A stretch of 64,000 nt of DNA from Bacteroidales bacterium (GCA_017447265.1 JAFSOA010000006.1:62001-126000); one strand, 5' to 3'; positions 17,595-26,173 are shown, counted from the stretch's first letter. The notes: generated from the letters alone by a model not told the origin. Program-made: numbers and translations.

Positions 17595-20500
17595 ATGGAA
17601 ATAGTTATTTTTTATTCCTGGATTTCACAGTTTAACAATGCTAACAAGCGCTTTGTTCGGAAATGTATTGATAAAGCGGTCAAGAGACTGCAAAAGGATA
17701 AACTACCGGAACTTGAAGGCATCGACTTGAGAGTCATCGAGAGTTTAGATCGAGCTCCTGGGCATCAAGTTCTTACAACCACGCAAGATGAGGAGATTCG
17801 TAATTCTGACATCTTCATTGGCGATTGGACGGTTGTCAATCCATATAATTTTCTGGAGCGTTTTCTCGCAAAGACATTTCGTTACAAACGGACTCGCAGC
17901 ATAAACACAAATGTAGTTCATGAGTATGAGATCTTCGTTGGTAACAATGGCCATGATGGAGCTATTCTTGTCATGGATGCTTCTCGAGGATCAGCAAAGA
18001 AAGATAATGACCTAATCCCCGTAGATTACCGCAGTCGTCGTTTCCCAATTGAGTTTTCAGGGACTACTAACATAGATGAATTATCTAAAGATATCTACCG
18101 GTCATTAAGAACTAGCGTCCCGGCTGCAATAAAAAGGCGAAAGAATCGTTTCTCTCCCCTACACACCTGGTATGAGCAGGAAGAAAGAAAAGCATTTCAT
18201 GAATCTCCCTTTTATGAGAACGAAAGGATCCGCACAATCAAGGAGGCCATTCGGCACTCCGATAAAGATTTGCGCATTCTTGGCATGTCTGGGATTGGTA
18301 AAACTAGATTGGTTCACGAAGCTTTTCGAAATGAGGAAGATGCTTTTTTCAGAAATAATTATCTCTATGCGGTATTCTCTGACGATGAATCTGCAGGCAT
18401 TCGCAATTCAATTGAAGGCTATCTGACTGACCCGAAGAACGAATGTATCATCTGTGTTGATAATTGCCCTCCTTCTTTTGCACGCATCATTCAGAAGACA
18501 AAACGAGATTATTCAGCACGTAATAGGATTATTACAATTTTCAATCACCAAGACCAGGATAATAGCGACCCTGTATCTGATGTCGAAACGATTGCTATCG
18601 GTCTGGATGATGTTTCATCTGTCGTTGATAACATTCTTGATGGAGCATATTCACAATTATCAGATGATAAGAAAAAGATAATCAAAGACTTCTCAGCCGG
18701 GTTGCCTATGATGGCAGTTATTCTTGCAGAAAACGCCAAATCTGGGCGGCTAGATTTCACAAGAATACCCAATAATGAGTTGGTTGATAAGCTCCTCGAT
18801 GTTGATGAGAATCACGATAAGGAGATCCTTAAATCGTGCGCTCTTTTCTCGCATATTGGATACCGTGATGAAGTTGCAGGTGGGGCTAAGTTCATTATCT
18901 GCAATAAGGACATCTCTCCCCTGTTGGATGGTGAAGAAAATGCAAGAATGACTTTGTTTCAAAGGACTTTCAACAAATACAAGGCTCGCGAAATCTTTGA
19001 GATCCAGGGACGTTTTTTTGCAATCCGCCCCATCCCTCTTGCTCTGAAACTAGCTGAAGATTGGCTGGCTGAGTGCAACCCCGAGCGCCTCCTCAATGTC
19101 ATTACTGATATTCAGATTGAGGATGCTAGGAATAATTCCCAGCTCTTAACTAATGCCTTCGCTAGCCAAATGTCTAATTTGGCCGGCAATGAGAAGGCGC
19201 AGAATCTCGTTAAAACTCTTACTGGTATTGAGAGCCCTTTTGCTAACACGGAAGTTTTAAATACTGAACTGGGTTCACGACTCTTCCGATCGTTAGTAGA
19301 AGTGGACCCCGTGTCAGTGGCTGATCTCTTATGGCGTGTCTTTGGGGAGATGTCTACCGAATCTCTGTTGTTAATTAAGGATGGCCGAAGGAACTTGGTT
19401 TGGACAGTACAGAAACTCTGTTTCGACAAACGGACCTTTAGGATAGGCACTAAACTGCTAATCAAATTTGCTTTGGCAGAGAATGAAACTTGGGGGAATA
19501 ATGCCACAAATGAAGCTGTAAACTTGTTTCATGTTTATCTCCCAGGGACAGAAGCGGACTTGGATGCCCGGATGGAGATCATTAACTGGGTAAGAACCTT
19601 GGATGGCGCAGAGGACTTTTTGATCAAGATTCTGTCATCTGCGTTGATGTCCGGCAATTATTCATATATGGGTGGCGCAGAGAAACAAGGATCCAAGAGA
19701 TTAGACCACTACATGCCGTCCGGAGCAGAGATAGTCAAGTATTGGGAAAACATATCATCCATTATAAAGGATTGTATTGTGGCTTATCCTGATAAACTTG
19801 ACGACCTTTCAGAAGTGGTTTCTTCCAATTTTGGCTGTCTTATACGAGCCGGTGTAAGCACGCTTGCATTTGACTTGGCAGAGTTCGTCGCAGATAAGCG
19901 TAATTGGGATTGGGAGAAGATGCGCGAGTCCCTTAGGATGATTTCCTGGAGAAATGGCTGGAAGGAGTATCCTGAGCCCCTTAAAAAACGTATACAGCAG
20001 TTTAAAGAAAAACTCACCAAGGATGATTTCATTTCAAGATTCCGCGACGCATCTCGCTATGAAAGAGGAAGTTGGGATGACGAATTGAAAAAGAAAACCG
20101 AATTATACAAAGGACTGGCCCATGATTTCGTTGATAAGGAAGGCGCAAGTGATGAAATCTTAAGGCAAGTACTCCTTGATTCCAATTTAAGACCCTATAA
20201 CGTTTTCGGAGCAGAGCTATACAACTGCGTCTGCAATAATAATAGCCTGTACCTAAAAATTTCGACCACCATCATTTCCACAATATCAGAGACGAAGAAT
20301 TACGCGGACAGCACCCTGATCGGCTTCTGGAGTCATGCTTCTAAGCAAGACTTTGAGGATGTATACCCTACTATTCTTGACCAGATTCCAGATGCTCTTT
20401 TCCCGCTCTTAGCCATACGATGCTCTGCCCTGGATGAGTGCTCTCTATTGTTCGATTTGGTCAGTACTGGAATGGCGAGTATTAATTCCTTCAATATGTT

Positions 20501-21371
20501 CTGCTCCTACTGTATTTGGAACAAGCATGATAAGGATAGCATAATCGCCTTCTTTGATAGATTGGCCAGATTATCTTCAGACGGTTCGATCATTGCGTTA
20601 GAGCGGATGAAGTCTTTGCTGTATTTCGACAAACAAGACAACAAATGGTCGTTTCTTGTAGAAGAGTATAGGAAACTGATTATTGAGGAGATTGCGCCAG
20701 CTCGAATTGATCATGAAGGGTATATGGAGTGTGTTGAAATGATTCTTGATCAGTATGATAGTCCAACCGTCGCATCGTTTATCAGTAAGAAACTGTTGGC
20801 CTTTTTTATGACGGAATCATCTAATCATCACCTTACAGGGCACTACGTTGATTCTGTTCTTTCAATAATCTTTAATAAGTACTTTGACGTGGTTTGGCCG
20901 GACTGGTCTAAATCACTGGCCGATCCCCAAAAACTGGTATTTGCATACCTTCTCAAATTTAAACTTGGGCACTCAATCGGAGGAATCGGAGATGGTGCGT
21001 TATTTGGGGTCAACCACAGTGATGCGCTTAAGCAATGGTGTGCTGACTACCCCGACAGCGCCCCTATAGTACTTGCAACCTATGTCCCAGTTTATGATGG
21101 AGAGCAATTATCCGAACTAGCTATTTTCCTTCTGGATAACTACGGTAATAACAAATCTGTCTTGAGTGAGTTGGGCTGCAACCTAGGCTCTTTTTCATGT
21201 GTAGGTTCAGCAGTCCCCATATATGAGAAGAAGAAGAGAGTGCTTCAAGCATTGGTGCCACACAAGAATCCCGTTGTAAACCAGTGGTTGTTAGATAACA
21301 TTAGGTACGCAGACGCTGATATAGCCAGAGAGACTGATAGAGATGCGGAGGACACCATCTTGTATAGATAG
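17595..21371 (+). CDS. STAND NTPase with TIR-like N-terminal effector (Avs/NLR-like)
   Basis: 1258 residues in three parts. Residues 1-~175 resemble a TIR-like fold: FYSWISQFNNANKRFVRKCIDKA, NSDIFIGDWTVV and NTNVVHEYEIF, where Glu110 takes the position of the catalytic Glu in NPNVxxE-type TIR relatives. Residues ~205-480 are a STAND-type NTPase with Walker A GMSGIGKT at 230-237 and Walker B ECIICVDNC near 285. The remaining ~750 residues are helical, without clear repeats by eye, and would be the sensor. This is the architecture of bacterial NLR-like proteins (Avs family and relatives), which recognise a phage protein and switch on the effector. It starts 33 bases after the zinc-ribbon gene with no promoter in between. 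Function inferred; no close named homologue recognised. Confidence 0.8.
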   Translation: MEIVIFYSWISQFNNANKRFVRKCIDKAVKRLQKDKLPELEGIDLRVIESLDRAPGHQVLTTTQDEEIRNSDIFIGDWTVVNPYNFLERFLAKTFRYKRTRSINTNVVHEYEIFVGNNGHDGAILVMDASRGSAKKDNDLIPVDYRSRRFPIEFSGTTNIDELSKDIYRSLRTSVPAAIKRRKNRFSPLHTWYEQEERKAFHESPFYENERIRTIKEAIRHSDKDLRILGMSGIGKTRLVHEAFRNEEDAFFRNNYLYAVFSDDESAGIRNSIEGYLTDPKNECIICVDNCPPSFARIIQKTKRDYSARNRIITIFNHQDQDNSDPVSDVETIAIGLDDVSSVVDNILDGAYSQLSDDKKKIIKDFSAGLPMMAVILAENAKSGRLDFTRIPNNELVDKLLDVDENHDKEILKSCALFSHIGYRDEVAGGAKFIICNKDISPLLDGEENARMTLFQRTFNKYKAREIFEIQGRFFAIRPIPLALKLAEDWLAECNPERLLNVITDIQIEDARNNSQLLTNAFASQMSNLAGNEKAQNLVKTLTGIESPFANTEVLNTELGSRLFRSLVEVDPVSVADLLWRVFGEMSTESLLLIKDGRRNLVWTVQKLCFDKRTFRIGTKLLIKFALAENETWGNNATNEAVNLFHVYLPGTEADLDARMEIINWVRTLDGAEDFLIKILSSALMSGNYSYMGGAEKQGSKRLDHYMPSGAEIVKYWENISSIIKDCIVAYPDKLDDLSEVVSSNFGCLIRAGVSTLAFDLAEFVADKRNWDWEKMRESLRMISWRNGWKEYPEPLKKRIQQFKEKLTKDDFISRFRDASRYERGSWDDELKKKTELYKGLAHDFVDKEGASDEILRQVLLDSNLRPYNVFGAELYNCVCNNNSLYLKISTTIISTISETKNYADSTLIGFWSHASKQDFEDVYPTILDQIPDALFPLLAIRCSALDECSLLFDLVSTGMASINSFNMFCSYCIWNKHDKDSIIAFFDRLARLSSDGSIIALERMKSLLYFDKQDNKWSFLVEEYRKLIIEEIAPARIDHEGYMECVEMILDQYDSPTVASFISKKLLAFFMTESSNHHLTGHYVDSVLSIIFNKYFDVVWPDWSKSLADPQKLVFAYLLKFKLGHSIGGIGDGALFGVNHSDALKQWCADYPDSAPIVLATYVPVYDGEQLSELAIFLLDNYGNNKSVLSELGCNLGSFSCVGSAVPIYEKKKRVLQALVPHKNPVVNQWLLDNIRYADADIARETDRDAEDTILYR

Positions 21372-21403
21372 TACATCCACAAACATCACTTTTTTCGCTG
21401 CGA

Positions 21404-21447
21404 CTAATTGGTAAATTTGCCAATTAGAAAAACAATTCCTATCTTTG
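21404..21447 (+). promoter_or_regulatory. Promoter with a palindromic operator over the -33 box
   Basis: A 24-base near-perfect palindrome (CTAATTGG...CCAATTAG, 21404-21427) contains TTTG at 21416-21419. Twenty bases later stands TATCTTTG (21440-21447). This is an ideal Bacteroidota promoter with the operator placed on its -33 box, in front of an XRE regulator, so autorepression is likely. Confidence 0.8.
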
Positions 21448-21500
21448 TCCCAAGTTTATTTTTCCGTGGGGTGCACCACATTAAAAACGCTTGGAAAATT

Positions 21501-21998
21501 ATGGACAAAAATCTCAGAAAGTTTATGGCGACCGAGACAAGGTCTCGGGCCCAGATCCTCGACCGTTACTTCGTCGAGGTGCAGACGCCGGATGGCGAGC
21601 TCTTCAAAATCATGTCCGATATTGCCAAGTACGACAGCGACGAGTACAAGGCCTATGTCCTCCACCTGATTGAATTCATCTTCGACCGGAACTTCTCCGA
21701 CGACAAAGAACAGATGGTAAACCGCATCAGCCGCGATTTCCTTCTCAACGCCGTGCCGTCGATGGGCATGGACTCCGGCAACCGGCAGGCTGAGCGCGTC
21801 CGCATCGGCAAGCGCATCAAGGAACTCCGTGAGGCCAAGAAGATGGAAGCACGCGATCTGGCACTCCTCACCGGCATTGATGCCGCCAACCTCTCCCGCA
21901 TCGAGCAGGGCAAATACTCCACCGGCGTGGACATCCTCTCCCGCATCTGCGTTATCCTGGACGCCTACCTGGATCTGATCCCCAATACCGAAAAATAG
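21501..21998 (+). CDS. XRE-family transcriptional regulator
   Basis: 165 residues from the ATG at 21501 (MDKNLRKFMA); an in-frame upstream extension runs through the promoter and is not used. The C-terminal half is a helix-turn-helix of the Cro/C1 type (RIGKRIKELREAKKMEARDLALLTGIDAANLSRIEQGKYS). The N-terminal ~95 residues are helical (FKIMSDIAKYDSDEYKAYVLHLIEFIFDR) and of unknown role, possibly ligand sensing or dimerisation. The palindrome 21404-21427 is its likely operator. It lies 7 bases before the CoiA-like nuclease gene and probably controls it. More GC-rich than the STAND gene before it. Confidence 0.88.
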   Translation: MDKNLRKFMATETRSRAQILDRYFVEVQTPDGELFKIMSDIAKYDSDEYKAYVLHLIEFIFDRNFSDDKEQMVNRISRDFLLNAVPSMGMDSGNRQAERVRIGKRIKELREAKKMEARDLALLTGIDAANLSRIEQGKYSTGVDILSRICVILDAYLDLIPNTEK

Positions 21999-22005
21999 AA
22001 ATGCC

Positions 22006-23109
22006 ATGGCTGGGGTGAAGTATCACTATGCTCTTGATGAGCAGAACCGACTCGTATGCATTGACGAGGTTACAGAGGAAGACCGGCGCACACATTCCTA
22101 TCACTGCCTGAACTGCGGCGCCGGTATGATTCCAAGAATGGGCGAAGTGCGCTCCTGGCATTTTGCACATCGTGGTGATGACGACCACTGTGGAGCCGAG
22201 ACCTATCTCCACAAATTGGCAAAGCGCCTGATTAAAGAGAAGTTCGACCGAGAAGAACCGTTCGAGGTCGGTTACTACCGAGATGTCAAATGCTCAGACC
22301 AAGGCACCTGTCCTTTTGCCAAGCCGGAAGAATGTCACGCTTGGAAACTGGACACCTTTGACCTGAAACAATTCTATGATACCTGCGTTGAGGAACAGTC
22401 AGTAGATGGCTACATTGCGGACCTGCTGCTTACCAGTTCGGAGAAGCCGGACCGGGAGCCGGTCTTGATAGAGGTTCAGGTTTCTCATAAAAGCACCGAC
22501 CAAAAGATCCAATCCGGCCTACGCATCATTGAAATCCGCATAAAGACAGAAGAGGACATCAAATCACTCTTGGGCTCCCCTTTTGTCGAAAACCCGGAAG
22601 CCAAATTCGGACATGTCAGGGACGTAGAAACGATTGGATTCGCCAAGTTCCACAACTTCAAGAAGAAAGCCTCCACACCCGAACCCTTGGAGAAGCGAAG
22701 TATACAACGATTCTATCTATTCCGCAGCGGAAAGGCCTTCGTTACCAATATGGACGAATTCAAATCTTGCAGAGAGGTTCACAAGAAGGATAACGACAAA
22801 GCCATCTTCGAGGCCAGTATCGACTGCTTCTACCTGGACTCCCCCTCTCCCTATGAGTTCGGATATATGGCGGCAATGCAGAATGGAATCCAAGTGCGAA
22901 CCTGCCAATTCTGCAAATACCACCGAAGCGGATACGAAGTCGGCTTCGGCCTCGATCCAATCTTCTGCTGCCTCTACAAGAAATACGGCACGCCAGAGAA
23001 TCCAGAGCCGCAGTACGCACGCCAGTGCCAATACTACCGTGAAGACAAAGAACAAACAGACGAGGTCAAACGACTTATGCCTCCGATTGTAGTAGCATCA
23101 AGTGAATAA
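22006..23109 (+). CDS. CoiA-like zinc-finger nuclease
   Basis: 367 residues. The N-terminus has the CoiA-type zinc finger YHCLNCGAGM (Cys34, Cys37) ending in WHFAH (52-55), then a PD-(D/E)XK-like nuclease core, YIADLLL (Asp139) and VLIEVQVSH (Glu156, Gln158). A second cysteine group (CSDQGTCPFAKPEEC, 96-110) and a third near the C-terminus (TCQFCKYH, FCCLYKK, ARQCQYY) may bind further zinc. CoiA was named for competence, but CoiA-like nucleases also occur in defence islands. Here it is paired with an autoregulated XRE gene and sits behind BREX, so a DNA-targeting defence role is inferred. No competence genes are nearby. Confidence 0.75.
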   Translation: MAGVKYHYALDEQNRLVCIDEVTEEDRRTHSYHCLNCGAGMIPRMGEVRSWHFAHRGDDDHCGAETYLHKLAKRLIKEKFDREEPFEVGYYRDVKCSDQGTCPFAKPEECHAWKLDTFDLKQFYDTCVEEQSVDGYIADLLLTSSEKPDREPVLIEVQVSHKSTDQKIQSGLRIIEIRIKTEEDIKSLLGSPFVENPEAKFGHVRDVETIGFAKFHNFKKKASTPEPLEKRSIQRFYLFRSGKAFVTNMDEFKSCREVHKKDNDKAIFEASIDCFYLDSPSPYEFGYMAAMQNGIQVRTCQFCKYHRSGYEVGFGLDPIFCCLYKKYGTPENPEPQYARQCQYYREDKEQTDEVKRLMPPIVVASSE

Positions 23110-23124
23110 GGGCAATATTAACAC

Positions 23125-23138
23125 ACCCATTAGTGGGT
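23125..23138. repeat. Short inverted repeat before the HEPN gene
   Basis: ACCCA-TTAG-TGGGT, a perfect 5-bp stem with a 4-base loop, in the 50-base gap between the CoiA-like gene and the next gene. It has no T tract, so it is more likely an operator or RNA hairpin than a terminator. Confidence 0.4.
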
Positions 23139-23159
23139 ACTAACCAATAAATTAGCACA

Positions 23160-24434
23160 ATGACATCTGAGTCATTCTTTGAAGAAATCCCCAAGGCATT
23201 GTTCCCCTATTGTAATTATGAAATGAATGATTCGAGAATTCTCGTATATTCTGGCCATTTTTCACTGAATAACAGAGGAATAAACGAAATCCTTGAAGGG
23301 GAAATCTACTACTCGTTAAATGGAGAAGTAGAACTTGTTTTCAAGGGAAAAGGAGAACGATTGGATCTTTCTTGGTTTGAATCCGATGGTGATCTCCAAA
23401 TTAGCACACCGAGCGGTTTAGCCGGCAAATGTCGCCTCAACAGTTGTGTTTCCTGTAATGATGGAAAAAACACTTTTCAAGGTTTCATTCAACACCTTTT
23501 TGCTGAGCAGAGAAAATGCTCACAATGGCACTGGTCATATATGAATATGACGGCGTTTATCGGTGAGCTTGTCACTCGTATTACAGAGAATCATCGTTCG
23601 GTAAAGAAGGACCGACTATCTTTTTCATGTAAAGACGGGACAAAGATCATATTAGAAAACACAGAAAAGCGAACAAGTTCAAGTGAAATAAGCCGATACA
23701 GTATCTCTCATCACTGTGCGCTAATCCCAGCGAACGACAAACCGATTGATTTCGATTATGCGTGTAAATACATTATTGCTTTTTCACATTTCATAGGTTT
23801 TGTGGTCGGCCGGTATCACAGTCCTATTCTCATAGAGGGAATTGATGATAAAGATCAGCATTTCTCATATCATTTTTCTGGATACGATAAGAGTCGAGTT
23901 GGTGTAAACAGCTGGCTACCCTCTCCCAATGACACGGACATTGAATCTCTCTGGCCTATTTTCGAAGAAATCTGGAATGGGGATGACGCGGATAAAGCGG
24001 ATATCCTCTCTACGGCCCTCCATTGGTATCAGGAAGCGAATATCAATAGCGGAAAGGCTGAAGGAGCGTTTATTATGGCAATTACCGGTATACAAATGAT
24101 GTCTAATGTTATTCTAACGGAAGAAGAGCTAAAAGGGAAGAATCATTTGCAGAACTTGCTCAAAAGGATGAAGTACAAGCCTACTTTCGACCCGAAGAGC
24201 CTCATTGACACAAGAAACCAACTGATTCATTATAATAAGGATAACCGTACTAAATACAATACCTTGACCAGAGAACAAAAACTTATGTGCCTGGAGAATG
24301 CATTGTCCGTATTGGAGCTAGCGATTCTGTATTGGCTGGGATATCATGGGCGGTATGCAGATAGAACAGACGCTAATAAATGGCGTGGCGCTTCAACTAA
24401 AAAAGTACCCTGGGCAGATGTGCGCATCTTTTAA
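23160..24434 (+). CDS. HEPN-motif protein, ApeA-like abortive infection candidate
   Basis: 424 residues. The C-terminal ~130 residues are helical and contain SLIDTRNQLIHYNK, a textbook HEPN RNase motif (Arg352-Asn-x3-His357, Rx4H). The N-terminal ~290 residues are a mixed alpha/beta region including QWHWSYMNM and a beta-rich start (ILVYSGHFSLNNRG). This two-part plan resembles ApeA and related abortive-infection RNases, in which an N-terminal sensor controls a C-terminal HEPN domain that cleaves tRNA. The family link rests on architecture and motif only. AT-rich compared with the CoiA-like gene. No clear promoter was found in the 50-base gap upstream. Confidence 0.65.
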   Translation: MTSESFFEEIPKALFPYCNYEMNDSRILVYSGHFSLNNRGINEILEGEIYYSLNGEVELVFKGKGERLDLSWFESDGDLQISTPSGLAGKCRLNSCVSCNDGKNTFQGFIQHLFAEQRKCSQWHWSYMNMTAFIGELVTRITENHRSVKKDRLSFSCKDGTKIILENTEKRTSSSEISRYSISHHCALIPANDKPIDFDYACKYIIAFSHFIGFVVGRYHSPILIEGIDDKDQHFSYHFSGYDKSRVGVNSWLPSPNDTDIESLWPIFEEIWNGDDADKADILSTALHWYQEANINSGKAEGAFIMAITGIQMMSNVILTEEELKGKNHLQNLLKRMKYKPTFDPKSLIDTRNQLIHYNKDNRTKYNTLTREQKLMCLENALSVLELAILYWLGYHGRYADRTDANKWRGASTKKVPWADVRIF

Positions 24435-24465
24435 ACCTGCCCCCAACATAGCGCGAAGGCAGGTG

Positions 24466-24622
24466 CGCGATGATGGATGCGACGATTTGTGAGCGGCAGG
24501 AAATACGCGGCCAAGCGGGAGTCCCGTCATGTGACGGCGCAGGTTCTTCGACCGTTAGCGGAGCGTAGCGACAGCTAAAAGTGAGAAGTTCGCCGTCAAG
24601 GGACGGACGCGCAGGCTGCGAC
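24466..24622 (+). repeat. Dispersed structured repeat, copy A
   Basis: About 155 bases sharing a core with three other sites (25925, 27484, 40180). The core runs from GCGACGATTTGTGAGCGGCA through the hairpin CCGTCA/TGACGG, then a TTAG...CTAA hairpin with variable stem (24555-24578), to CCGTC-AAGG-GACGG. Copy A lacks the tail with GAGGAGCAGCCA seen in B, C and D. All copies are in the same orientation and none encodes a conserved protein. Confidence 0.8.
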
Positions 24623-24673
24623 TTTCTCCAGTTTCATGCTCAATGCTTGTGGCCACCAAGAGGTCCCTGCCGA

Positions 24674-24705
24674 TTTGGAATATCCGAAACAAATGCATAT
24701 TTTTG
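24674..24705 (+). promoter_or_regulatory. Consensus promoter for the two-helix membrane protein
   Basis: TTTG (24674-24677), 20 bases, TATTTTTG (24698-24705). This is an exact sigma-ABfr consensus. The leader to the ATG at 24827 would be about 115 bases. Confidence 0.65.
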
Positions 24706-24826
24706 GATACAGACTCTTTCCGTGCCTGTCTTCTTTAGCCTGAAAAGGCGGTGGCTGAATGGATTACCTTCCATTGATACCCCTTAATCGTACCAATTCA
24801 ATCTAACCCATCAATCATGAATCCTT

Positions 24827-25096
24827 ATGAACAAAAAAATCAGTCAAGAAGCGACGCTCTACCTTATCCTGTCGTCACTCTTATTGATGGTAGCACAGGC
24901 CCTCGGTGTTGTCCCCTTCGTCCTCAGCATGGTCTATTTCATTAAGTCACAGAGCGATGAGGCGGACAGAAACCCGCAAGAGATGCGGCGGCTGCGCGTT
25001 TGGATCATTATCACACTCGTCCTGTCCTTCGTTTTGTGCATCGCCACCGTGACATACCTGGTGACAACCTTGACCGAATATCTTCGCCAACGATAA
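24827..25096 (+). CDS. Small two-helix membrane protein (dispanin-like layout)
   Basis: 89 residues with two hydrophobic segments (about 11-36 and 57-80) joined by a charged loop (KSQSDEADRNPQEMRRLR). The layout, with a helix, a loop rich in charged residues and a second helix, is like CD225/dispanin and related small bacterial membrane proteins, but sequence identity is too low by eye to assign it. An ATG 10 bases upstream opens a different frame without membrane segments and was not used. It has its own promoter and stands alone between the repeat copy A and a gene-poor stretch. Confidence 0.6.
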   Translation: MNKKISQEATLYLILSSLLLMVAQALGVVPFVLSMVYFIKSQSDEADRNPQEMRRLRVWIIITLVLSFVLCIATVTYLVTTLTEYLRQR

Positions 25097-25445
25097 GCAG
25101 CAGAAAGGAAAGAGTCTGTTTATAATAACTTCTCCATTTTTCTGAGGTACGATACGAGTATTTCAACCTAGTATTTCGGATAGCCATACATAACAGCCTT
25201 TCAAGCCGCCGAAGCGTTGAGACCCCGTGGCAAGCCCGGGATGACAATAGGTATCCGGCATCATCTCCCTATCCTACTCCCCAATTATAAAGATTGATTA
25301 TTTCGCAAAAAGCCGAGATTCTAAAAATCGCATATCCGAGTTTTTTCTTGAAGGTCTTTCAAACTATCTTTGTCGAAAGCCCGACATAAACAACTTGAAA
25401 ACTATAAAAAAGTATAGAAAAGAATTGTAGTATAAAATATTATAG
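25097..25445. other. Intergenic stretch with repeat remnants
   Basis: About 350 bases without a gene. It holds a short copy of the genome repeat that ends copy B (CCGCCGAAGCG...CAAGCCCGGGATGAC, about 25204-25243) and a -7-like TATCTTTG at 25365-25372, which may start a short transcript or be an upstream promoter of the next two small genes. Confidence 0.45.
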
Positions 25446-25453
25446 TAACTTTG
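25446..25453 (+). promoter_or_regulatory. Putative -7 element for the small two-gene unit
   Basis: TAACTTTG, 15 bases before the ATG of the 43-residue gene; a TTG lies 18 bases upstream of it. Confidence 0.4.
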
Positions 25454-25468
25454 TAAAAGGAACCGTTT

Positions 25469-25600
25469 ATGACACAACTGACAGTGAAGGAGCAGGAGTT
25501 GATTGATGCCATCAGGAATGTCCAAAAGAGTAAACATAATCCCTCTAAGGAACTTCGGCGATATGCCAAAGAATTGTTTGATAGACTTTTAAACGAATAA
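25469..25600 (+). CDS. 43-residue helical protein upstream of DUF5053 gene
   Basis: MTQLTVKEQELIDAIRNVQK... reads as one or two amphipathic helices ending LFDRLLNE at a TAA at 25598-25600. It is charged, without cysteines or membrane segments. It is 9 bases before the DUF5053 gene, which has a good AAGGAG site, so the two form one unit. No family is recognised; the size and context allow an antitoxin-like or leader-peptide role, but nothing in the sequence proves it. Confidence 0.6.
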   Translation: MTQLTVKEQELIDAIRNVQKSKHNPSKELRRYAKELFDRLLNE

Positions 25601-25609
25601 GGAGTTATT

Positions 25610-25891
25610 ATGAAAGATATTGCCAACCGTTACAAAAATTCTTCGATCATCCCTTTGGTGGATGATATTTACGATCTGATTACCTGGGGCGATTTCGCTA
25701 AGTGTTTCTTCCCCGACCATTCTGTATCCTGGTTCTACAACAAGATGCGAGGTGTTGACGGTAATGGAGGCATAGGCGCTTTCACAGCGGAAGAGATGAA
25801 ACAACTTTCCGAAGGGCTGACTCAACTCGCCGATCGTATCAAAGCAGCCGCAGAGCGAATACAGCCTTGCCAGTCGGCCGAAAGAGCATAG
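25610..25891 (+). CDS. DUF5053 family protein
   Basis: 93 residues, MKDIANRYKNSSIIPLVDDIYDLITWGDFAKCFFPDHSVSWFYNKMRG..., matching the DUF5053 pattern common in Bacteroidales, including the conserved ITWGDFAK and SWFYNKMRGVDGNGG blocks. Function is unknown. The family is often found near mobile or accessory regions. A strong ribosome binding site (AAGGAG) lies 7 bases before the ATG. The C-terminus is a helix rich in alanine. It ends shortly before repeat copy B. Confidence 0.8.
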   Translation: MKDIANRYKNSSIIPLVDDIYDLITWGDFAKCFFPDHSVSWFYNKMRGVDGNGGIGAFTAEEMKQLSEGLTQLADRIKAAAERIQPCQSAERA

Positions 25892-25924
25892 AGATTCCAG
25901 GACACGATCGGAATGACGGATAAG

Positions 25925-26173
25925 CGTGGAGGCGGCGGCGCGATGATGGCTGCGACGATTTGTGAGCGGCAGGAAAAACGCGGCCAAGCGGGAGTCCCGT
26001 CTCGTGACGGCGCAGGTTCTTCGACCGTTAGACGCCGCGCAGCGGCGGCTAAAAGGGAGAAGTTCGCCGTCAAGGGACGGACGCGCAGGATGCGCCTGCC
26101 GCGAACCATGAGGAGCAGCCACTTCGCGCACCCGCCGAAGCGCTGAGAGGCCGGGTCAAGCCCGGCATGACGG
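25925..26173 (+). repeat. Dispersed structured repeat, copy B
   Basis: The longest regular copy without an insertion. It has the core, the TTAG...CTAA hairpin with a fully paired CGCCGC/GCGGCG stem (26028-26052), then the tail CATGAGGAGCAGCCACTTCG and an end CCGGGTCAAGCCCGG. Open frames across it are not conserved in the other copies. Confidence 0.8.

Noticed and set aside
24817-24930. Alternative start and frame before the two-helix membrane gene
   Set aside because: No membrane segments and no family; the frame from 24827 has clear helices.
25913-26146. Reading frame MTDKRGGGGAMMAATICERQ
   Set aside because: Lies in repeat copy B; the frame is not kept in copies A and D.
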